From an uncultured archaeon (lineage in GTDB: Archaea > Thermoproteota > Nitrososphaeria > Nitrososphaerales > Nitrosopumilaceae), in NCBI GenBank assembly GCA_937896495.1, contig CALBNQ010000210.1, forward strand, positions 1 to 10,855: a stretch of 10,855 nt of DNA. Reading direction: 5' to 3'. The notes beneath the pieces are model-generated. The model worked only from the letters and a program-made list of their open reading frames with translations. It was not told the origin of the DNA and ran no database searches. Below are positions 7,145-10,855 of this stretch, piece after piece; the stretch's first letter is position 1, and each line of letters opens with the position of its first letter. A program made the translations under genes and the position numbers.

Positions 7145-7360
7145 TCATATTTGAAATGATTCAAAAAATGAAACAACAGTAAAAACAACTTTTTCAAAGG
7201 CATGTACGATAAAATGTCCTTGATATTTTTCATCATGTAATTCGTGAGAATGTGAATCCATTAGTGTAAATGATGCATGAGGATGAGCATCTGCATTTAA
7301 CGGCACACCCAAAACAAACAACAAAGTTGCTAAAAGTCCTATAAAGAAAACAGTTCTCAT
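7145..7360 (-). CDS. Small exported histidine-rich protein, possible copper binder
   Basis: This 71-residue protein has a clear signal peptide: Met-Arg, a hydrophobic core (4-19), then Leu-Asn-Ala-Asp-Ala before a likely signal peptidase site after Ala25. The predicted mature protein of 46 residues would start His-Pro-His (His26, His28). It carries five more histidines at 37, 39, 42, 49 and 53, many in a Asp-Ser-His-Ser-His-Glu-Leu-His cluster, and ends in an aromatic, valine-rich helix (56-71). A free N-terminal His with nearby His residues can bind Cu(II), as in histidine-brace proteins, so metal binding outside the cell is plausible but inferred. The frame is open to a TTG at 7441; the ATG at 7360 is preferred because the signal peptide begins there and ATTAAAAT sits at -30 to -23. 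It lies just downstream of the acidic repeat protein on the same strand. Confidence 0.75.
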   Translation of the reverse strand: MRTVFFIGLLATLLFVLGVPLNADAHPHASFTLMDSHSHELHDEKYQGHFIVHAFEKVVFTVVSFFESFQI

Positions 7361-7382
7361 ATTGGAATTATTTTTTATCGTT

Positions 7383-7390
7383 ATTTTAAT
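7383..7390 (-). promoter_or_regulatory. TATA-like box for the His-rich protein
   Basis: ATTAAAAT on the minus strand is at -30 to -23 from the ATG at 7360. It suggests that the gene has its own leaderless transcript although it follows another gene by only 70 bp. Confidence 0.5.
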
Positions 7391-7420
7391 TTTGATTAAG
7401 GGGGTTTTGTTGATAATTTT

Positions 7421-7430
7421 AAATAAAAAA
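7421..7430 (-). terminator. T-rich stop after the acidic repeat protein
   Basis: On the minus strand TTTTTTATTT follows directly after the TAA at 7431-7433. A U6 tract at this place is a likely archaeal terminator. It would separate the acidic repeat gene from the His-rich gene. Confidence 0.45.
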
Positions 7431-7898
7431 TTAGATGCCAAATATTGGCATCATAATTTGATCAAAGACTACTTGATTGATTCGCTCAACTAACATCATG
7501 ATTACTTTCATTTGTTCTGAAATGATGGTGTCTTTTCCTTCAATTTGTTTTTCTAGGAATTCGATTCTGTCTTCAAGGACTACCATCTGTTTACTATGTT
7601 GAGAATGTAATTCGTCTCTGTATTCATGACGTTCATCTCTGTCATCATCATGACGTTCATCGTGATCTTCTCGTTGTTCATGACTATTGTTTCTGTCATC
7701 ATTTCTCTCTTCATAGTATTCATCACGTTCATCATCGTTTTCATCACGAATACTTTCTCTCTCATCATGACGTTCATCTCTATCATCATCATAGTCATCA
7801 TCATATCTCTCATTGACATCATCTTCATCTGCAAATGCAGGAATTGAAATTGTTCCCATGACTAAGAGTAGCATGACTGCAAAAAGCTGTTTGTTCAT
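7431..7898 (-). CDS. Exported acidic repeat/coiled-coil protein
   Basis: This 155-residue protein is of unknown function. Residues 1-23 are a standard signal peptide ending Ile-Pro-Ala-Phe-Ala, with cleavage before Asp-Glu-Asp-Asp. Residues 24-100 are extremely hydrophilic, made almost entirely of Asp, Glu, Arg, His, Asn and Tyr, with the repeated unit DDDRDERH at 37-44 and 84-91 and degenerate copies between. Residues about 105-145 show heptad-like hydrophobic spacing (Val-Leu-Glu-Asp-Arg-Ile-Glu-Phe-Leu-Glu), a probable coiled coil, and the last residues are hydrophobic. The design suggests an extended, ion-binding or surface-layer-associated rod that oligomerises through its C-terminus. 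The frame extends to a TTG at 7913; I chose the ATG at 7898 because the signal peptide begins there and TGTTAAAA lies at -30 to -23. Frames opposite and beside it are open only because of the repeat. Confidence 0.8.
   Translation of the reverse strand: MNKQLFAVMLLLVMGTISIPAFADEDDVNERYDDDYDDDRDERHDERESIRDENDDERDEYYEERNDDRNNSHEQREDHDERHDDDRDERHEYRDELHSQHSKQMVVLEDRIEFLEKQIEGKDTIISEQMKVIMMLVERINQVVFDQIMMPIFGI
7624..7792 (-). repeat. Near-perfect 28-bp direct repeat inside the acidic protein gene
   Basis: Bases 7624-7651 and 7765-7792 match at 27 of 28 positions; the only difference is G versus A at the 18th base. The core TCATGACGTTCATC occurs a third time at 7648-7661. The copies encode the DDDRDERH units. 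The near-identity at DNA level suggests recent duplication or gene conversion inside the gene. Confidence 0.8.
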
Positions 7899-7920
7899 AT
7901 TGATACTAGTCAAAAATCCC

Positions 7921-7928
7921 TTTTAACA
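7921..7928 (-). promoter_or_regulatory. TATA-like box for the acidic repeat protein
   Basis: TGTTAAAA on the minus strand is at -30 to -23 from the ATG at 7898, supporting that start over the upstream TTG at 7913. Confidence 0.5.
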
Positions 7929-8124
7929 AACGCGTATCATTACTACTATTGAAAATCTTAATTTCATTTAGTTTAGGGATACTAAAATTTTGCAATTCCA
8001 ATTTCATGGGTTTACTTTTAAAAACAAATAATCTGTTCAAATCAAAAGATGTGGATTTTTCCAATTTTCTGACAAAGTAATGAGTGTCACATATCTAAAA
8101 AAATCTAAAATTTCAAGTATAACA

Positions 8125-8132
8125 TAGATATA
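8125..8132 (+). promoter_or_regulatory. TATA-like box for tatC
   Basis: TAGATATA occupies -30 to -23 from the tatC ATG. No Shine-Dalgarno sequence lies before the start, which fits a leaderless transcript. The rest of the divergent gap (about 7930-8120) shows only A/T-rich sequence with no supported gene. Confidence 0.5.
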
Positions 8133-8154
8133 GCTTTAATCATAATGAGATCAA

Positions 8155-8946
8155 ATGTCAGAGTTAGACGGCATCGCCAAACATTTTGAAGATCTAAGAA
8201 AAAGATTGTTAAGAATTGTACTAGTTTTAGGAATTATTACAGTATTCATTTTAACATTTCATTTTGAACCAATTCAAGTTAGTGGAATCACGTTATACTA
8301 TCCAACTCCTGAACCACTAAACAATATCGCAGCACAAGTAACACATCACATGAAAATGAACCTAGTTCCAGAAAATGTTCAATTAATTCAAACAGCCCCT
8401 GGACAAGCGTTCTTTGCACAAGTGTACATTGCAGCATTGGTTGGAGTAGTAATGGGAATGCCAATAATCATTAAAGAGTTAGTTGGATTTATCAAGCCTG
8501 CATTAAAAGAAAATGAAATTAATGTTAGTAGAAGTATTTCGCTTCCGGCATTAGGATTATTTATTGCAGGTTGTGTGTTTTCATATAATTTTGTAATTCC
8601 ATATATTTTGGAATTTTTATACAGGTATGGGGAATCAGCAGGACTAGTTACATTTCTTAACATTATGGATTTTGTAACTTTTATCTTACAATTTCTATTA
8701 GCATTTGGATTTTCATTTCAGTTACCACTTGTAATGTACGCAATTTCAGCATCAGGTGCAGTTGATGCAGATTTTTGGAGAAAAAATATCAGATATGCAA
8801 TTGTAGCAATTGTGATATTTGGTGCAGTGATCACTCCTGATGGTAGCGGGGTTACAATGTGGTTTATTGCAATTCCAATGATGGCACTATACGTTACAGG
8901 CTTGGTATTCATTGAGCGTAATGAACGAAAGAAATTGAACATTTAA
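8155..8946 (+). CDS. tatC: Sec-independent protein translocase TatC
   Basis: TatC is the membrane receptor of the twin-arginine pathway. It binds signal peptides of folded precursors and recruits TatA. The 263-residue protein has the cytoplasmic N-terminal motif His-Phe-Glu-Asp-Leu-Arg-Lys-Arg-Leu (10-18) and six predicted membrane segments, roughly at 20-36, 84-105, 128-152, 168-196, 212-228 and 232-253. The conserved loop Gly-Phe-Ile-Lys-Pro-Ala-Leu (111-117) follows the second. In the fourth, Phe-Gln-Leu-Pro (188-191) has Gln at the position of E. coli Glu170; both Glu and Gln occur in the family. The first outer loop (about 37-82) is relatively long. TatA follows after 28 bp on the same strand, so the two form a minimal export system. 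Which substrates it carries cannot be read from this window. Confidence 0.96.
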   Translation: MSELDGIAKHFEDLRKRLLRIVLVLGIITVFILTFHFEPIQVSGITLYYPTPEPLNNIAAQVTHHMKMNLVPENVQLIQTAPGQAFFAQVYIAALVGVVMGMPIIIKELVGFIKPALKENEINVSRSISLPALGLFIAGCVFSYNFVIPYILEFLYRYGESAGLVTFLNIMDFVTFILQFLLAFGFSFQLPLVMYAISASGAVDADFWRKNIRYAIVAIVIFGAVITPDGSGVTMWFIAIPMMALYVTGLVFIERNERKKLNI

Positions 8947-8974
8947 ATCTAAAATCCAACACTGAAAATGCATA

Positions 8975-9199
8975 ATGTTTGAAACAATTACTAACTTTAT
9001 TCCTCAAGGTGGGGAGATAGTAATTATTGTAATAGTTATCGGAGTATTGATTTTTGGTGCCAAAAAGATTCCAGAACTTGCAAAAACTTTTGGTAAAGCC
9101 AAAGGAGAATTTGAGAAAGGAAAAATTGAAGGAGATAAAGAACTCAAAGAATTCAAAGGTGAAATAGGCAGTAAGGACAAAGAGACAAAATCAGACTGA
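8975..9199 (+). CDS. tatA: Twin-arginine translocase subunit TatA
   Basis: TatA oligomerises at TatC to form the export path for folded proteins. The 74-residue protein has a short outer N-terminus with Pro10-Gln-Gly-Gly, one membrane helix (about 14-28) and the hallmark Phe-Gly-Ala-Lys-Lys-Ile-Pro-Glu-Leu-Ala hinge (27-36). An amphipathic helix (Lys-Thr-Phe-Gly-Lys-Ala-Lys-Gly-Glu-Phe) and a highly charged Lys/Glu tail follow. Length and layout are normal for TatA/E; it is too short for TatB. It lies 28 bp after tatC, with TTTAAA at -33 to -28 that could be a weak internal promoter. Its last 9 bp overlap the end of the convergent SRPBCC gene, so the transcripts meet tail to tail. Confidence 0.93.
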   Translation: MFETITNFIPQGGEIVIIVIVIGVLIFGAKKIPELAKTFGKAKGEFEKGKIEGDKELKEFKGEIGSKDKETKSD

Positions 9200-9625
9200 T
9201 TTTTCGGCAGTTTTTATAAAATTATCTAAAATTATTTCATAATCTTCTTCAAATCTATTTTGATTAAACAAGCCAGAGAGTTTCATTTTTCCTTTCAATT
9301 TTAAATCAACATCAACTAAAATTTTAGTTCCTTCAGAATGTTCCAAGAATTGTTGATGAATATGACTGCCCTTTGCATCACCTCCAATGATAAAAAATTC
9401 ATGAATTGAGGGTTCATGAATAACGTGTTTTGCCATGATAACTAATTCAGTACTCCCCAACATCAAATGTTCTTCAACTACAGATGTATCTCCTCTCATA
9501 GAGCGAACCCTTACAGATGGGAAATGTTGTGGAAACAATTTTTGATAATTTTCAAAATTTGAAAATACATCAAAAACAATATTTCTTTTTGCATGCACTA
9601 TTTTATCAAGGGTGAACTTTGGCAA
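9191..9625 (-). CDS. SRPBCC/START-like (polyketide cyclase, Coq10-type) protein
   Basis: This 144-residue protein has the helix-grip layout of the SRPBCC superfamily, whose members bind hydrophobic ligands in a deep cavity. The N-terminal strand is followed by Phe-Asp-Val-Phe-Ser-Asn-Phe-Glu-Asn-Tyr-Gln-Lys-Leu-Phe-Pro (18-32), the usual start of this fold. An antiparallel sheet with Gly-Gly-Asp-Ala-Lys-Gly-Ser-His (81-88) comes next, and a long C-terminal helix (about 124-144) closes the cavity. The ligand is unknown; a lipid or quinone-like molecule is a guess from the fold and from ubiX. The start is TTG at 9625, one base after the ubiX stop (TAA-T-TTG). The next Met is residue 43, too far in, so the TTG is secure. 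The pair must be co-transcribed and probably translationally coupled. Confidence 0.88.
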   Translation of the reverse strand: MPKFTLDKIVHAKRNIVFDVFSNFENYQKLFPQHFPSVRVRSMRGDTSVVEEHLMLGSTELVIMAKHVIHEPSIHEFFIIGGDAKGSHIHQQFLEHSEGTKILVDVDLKLKGKMKLSGLFNQNRFEEDYEIILDNFIKTAEKSV

Positions 9626-9626
9626 A

Positions 9627-10190
9627 TTAATTCAAAGTGCCCCATCTAGGGGACAAGTTATGATTAATATCAAATTGATCCAAACATTTTCCAACTCCGT
9701 GATTCACAATATCTTCAATGGTTTTAGGTTTGGTATAAAATTCAGTTACAGGAGGTAAAATAATAATTCCAAGTCTGGATAATTTTAACATGTTTTCCAA
9801 ATGGATTGCAGAAAGAGGAGTTTCCCTTACCATCAAAATCAATTTTCTAGATTCTTTGATGGTTACTCCTGCAGCTCGTGCAACCAAAGTGTCATCATAA
9901 CCATTTGCAATAGCAGATAGAGTTTTCATGCTACAGGGCGCAACAATCATCCCATCAATTCTATGAGTTCCACTAGATACACTTGATGCCATATTTTTTT
10001 CATCTGAAATACTAGTTGCAAGCGATTTGACATAATCCAAAGTGGATTCAGTTTCCAATGAGATACATTTTGCACCCCACTCTGAAATTATCAGATGAGT
10101 TTCAATGTTTAGTTTTTTTAATTCTTCGAGTAGTCTAATCCCATAAATTGCACCAGTACTGCCAGTAATTCCAATTATTAGTTTCAACAA
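9627..10190 (-). CDS. ubiX: Flavin prenyltransferase UbiX
   Basis: UbiX attaches a dimethylallyl group to FMN, making prenyl-FMN, the cofactor of UbiD-family decarboxylases. The 187-residue protein is full length and close to the E. coli family pattern throughout. It has the FMN loop GITGSTGAIYG (7-17), Ser-Leu-Glu-Thr (44-47), Ala-Pro-Cys-Ser-Met-Lys-Thr-Leu-Ser (84-92), Leu-Val-Ala-Arg-Ala-Ala (102-107), Val-Arg-Glu-Thr-Pro-Leu (121-126) and Leu-Pro-Pro-Val-Thr-Glu-Phe-Tyr (145-152). The gene begins with two TTG codons in tandem (10190 and 10187); either could initiate, and a TATA-like ATAAAA upstream fits both. In archaea prenyl-FMN is needed for a decarboxylase of the modified mevalonate route and for some quinone pathways; which applies here is inference, since no ubiD lies in the window. 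The SRPBCC gene follows after one base. Confidence 0.95.
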   Translation of the reverse strand: MLKLIIGITGSTGAIYGIRLLEELKKLNIETHLIISEWGAKCISLETESTLDYVKSLATSISDEKNMASSVSSGTHRIDGMIVAPCSMKTLSAIANGYDDTLVARAAGVTIKESRKLILMVRETPLSAIHLENMLKLSRLGIIILPPVTEFYTKPKTIEDIVNHGVGKCLDQFDINHNLSPRWGTLN

Positions 10191-10210
10191 AAAGTGTAGA
10201 AATCAGAGTA

Positions 10211-10216
10211 TTTTAT
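10211..10216 (-). promoter_or_regulatory. TATA-like box for the ubiX pair
   Basis: ATAAAA on the minus strand lies at -26 to -21 from the first TTG (10190) and at -29 to -24 from the second (10187). The second spacing is closer to that of other genes here and slightly favours the TTG at 10187. Confidence 0.45.
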
Positions 10217-10241
10217 GTGTTAGAGGAAATTGTGAATTTTA

Positions 10242-10385
10242 TTAAAAATTATGCTCATCATTATTTTCTTGTGTGTCCAACTCTTTTTGGATTTTTCTTC
10301 TCTTATACCATAATGAAACTCCACCAGCACACATTGCAGTTAATAAAATGACACCCATTAGTTGAAGTTCAAAAGAATACAACAT
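10242..10385 (-). CDS. Small single-pass membrane protein (47 aa)
   Basis: This short ORF lies between ubiX and purP and is too short for most gene callers. It encodes 47 residues: a short N-terminus, a hydrophobic segment (about 9-27, Leu-Met-Gly-Val-Ile-Leu-Leu-Thr-Ala-Met) ending in Leu-Trp-Tyr, then Lys-Arg-Arg-Lys and a charged, Asp/Glu/Asn-rich tail. The basic residues directly after the helix predict N-outside, C-inside topology. ATATTTCT is at -30 to -23 from the ATG at 10385. This clean architecture is unlikely in random A/T-rich sequence, so I think the gene is real. I recognise no family; it could be a small accessory subunit of a membrane complex, but nothing in the sequence says which. 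Confidence 0.65.
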   Translation of the reverse strand: MLYSFELQLMGVILLTAMCAGGVSLWYKRRKIQKELDTQENNDEHNF

Positions 10386-10452
10386 ACAAAAACATCACAC
10401 ACAGTGAAGAAATATCTTATGATAAGTAGCGATCCAAAAAAGGGAAAATTAG

Positions 10453-10460
10453 CTATATTA
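10453..10460 (+). promoter_or_regulatory. TATA box for purP
   Basis: CTATATTA lies at -30 to -23 from the GTG at 10483, which supports a leaderless purP transcript and that GTG as the start. Confidence 0.6.
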
Positions 10461-10482
10461 GATCCTAATTTCTAGGCATAAT

Positions 10483-10855
10483 GTGATTAAGAGTTCTGAG
10501 ATTAAAAAAATCGTCAATGGTTATTCTGATGTAAAAATTGGAGTGCTAGGCAGTCACTCAGCACTTGAAATTATGGATGGTGCAAAAGATGAAGATTTTC
10601 AAACAAGAGTATTTTGTCAAAAGGGAAGAGAGGGACCATATCAGAGATTCAATAGAATTGCAGATGAAATTACAGTACTAGACCAATTTAAAGAAATGGC
10701 ATCAGCCAAAATTCAAAAAGAATTAAGAGATTCAAATACAATTATCGTTCCACACAGATCACTTACAGTATATCTAGGATACAAAACAATTGAGAATTCT
10801 TTCAAAGTACCAATTTTTGGAAATAGAAAATTATTCCAAGCAGAAGAGCGAACAG
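10483..10855 (+). CDS. purP: AICAR formyltransferase-type ligase PurP, N-terminal part
   Basis: PurP is the archaeal formate-dependent 5-formaminoimidazole-4-carboxamide ribonucleotide synthetase. It uses ATP and formate to convert AICAR to FAICAR, the step done by PurH in bacteria. Only the first 124 residues are in the window, about a third of the usual length; the gene runs off the right edge with no sign of damage. Visible family motifs are Gly-Ser-His-Ser-Ala-Leu (23-28), Asp-Gly-Ala-Lys-Asp-Glu (32-37), Cys-Gln-Lys-Gly-Arg-Glu (45-50), Val-Pro-His-Arg-Ser (89-93), Phe-Gly-Asn-Arg (112-115) and Glu-Glu-Arg (121-123), all in the substrate-binding N-terminal half. The start is GTG; the overlapping ATG one base to the left ends at once (ATG-TGA). 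It is transcribed away from the 47-aa gene and separately from purSQLF. Confidence 0.94.
   Translation, partial: MIKSSEIKKIVNGYSDVKIGVLGSHSALEIMDGAKDEDFQTRVFCQKGREGPYQRFNRIADEITVLDQFKEMASAKIQKELRDSNTIIVPHRSLTVYLGYKTIENSFKVPIFGNRKLFQAEERT

Noticed and set aside
7580..7847. Met-rich minus-strand frame and hydrophobic plus-strand frame over the acidic repeat gene
   Set aside because: Both are by-products of the GAT/GAC/CAT-rich repeat; only the frame with signal peptide and coiled coil makes sense as a protein.
7626..7847. CRISPR-like array suggested by the repeated TCATGACGTTCATC word
   Set aside because: Spacing is irregular, only three copies exist, and they lie in frame inside a coding sequence.
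8006..8080. 24-residue plus-strand ORF upstream of tatC
   Set aside because: It is too short, has no motif and no convincing promoter; nothing separates it from chance.
10481..10486. ATG at 10481 as the purP start
   Set aside because: It reads ATG-TGA and stops at once; the overlapping GTG at 10483 opens the conserved PurP frame and is correctly spaced from the TATA box.

Overview
The window looks like a chromosomal segment of a low-GC, Nitrosopumilus-like member of the Thaumarchaeota (Nitrososphaerota). Three things point there. The purine genes are of the archaeal type: a PurS/PurQ/short PurL complex, and PurP instead of a bacterial PurH. Many start codons have an A/T-rich TATA-like octamer at exactly -30 to -23 and no Shine-Dalgarno sequence, as expected for leaderless archaeal transcripts. 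Several small secreted or hypothetical proteins also resemble those of ammonia-oxidising archaea. The placement rests on gene content and remembered family resemblance; no search was run.

Layout. Positions 1-660 are gene-poor; I see one small zinc-ribbon ORF there (331-438, minus). A DUF427-type protein follows (664-942, minus). The minus-strand purine block is transcribed from right to left: an exported PsbP-like protein (5841-6518), purS (5525-5785), purQ (4770-5450), purL (2608-4773) and purF (1176-2615). PurQ/purL overlap by 4 bp and purL/purF by 8 bp. A divergent plus-strand gene (6601-7065) encodes a conserved-looking protein of unknown function. Next come two minus-strand genes for small exported proteins: a histidine-rich 71-residue protein (7145-7360) and an acidic, repeat-containing coiled-coil protein (7431-7898). 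TatC and tatA (8155-9199, plus) form a minimal twin-arginine export system. They converge on a minus-strand ubiX-SRPBCC pair (10190 to 9191). A 47-residue single-membrane-segment protein lies at 10242-10385 (minus), and purP runs off the right edge from 10483 (plus).

How the genes work together. PurF makes phosphoribosylamine, the first committed purine intermediate. PurS, PurQ and PurL form the FGAR amidotransferase of the fourth step. PurP formylates AICAR near the end of the pathway, so the window covers the early, middle and late stages, with purP in a separate transcription unit. UbiX makes prenylated FMN for UbiD-type decarboxylases. TatA and TatC export folded proteins.

No CRISPR array, transposase, rRNA or tRNA was recognised. 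I found no clearly new multi-gene system. The most interesting items are the His-rich exported protein whose predicted mature N-terminus is His-Pro-His, the acidic repeat protein beside it, three very small unlisted ORFs, and the regular -30 promoter spacing.
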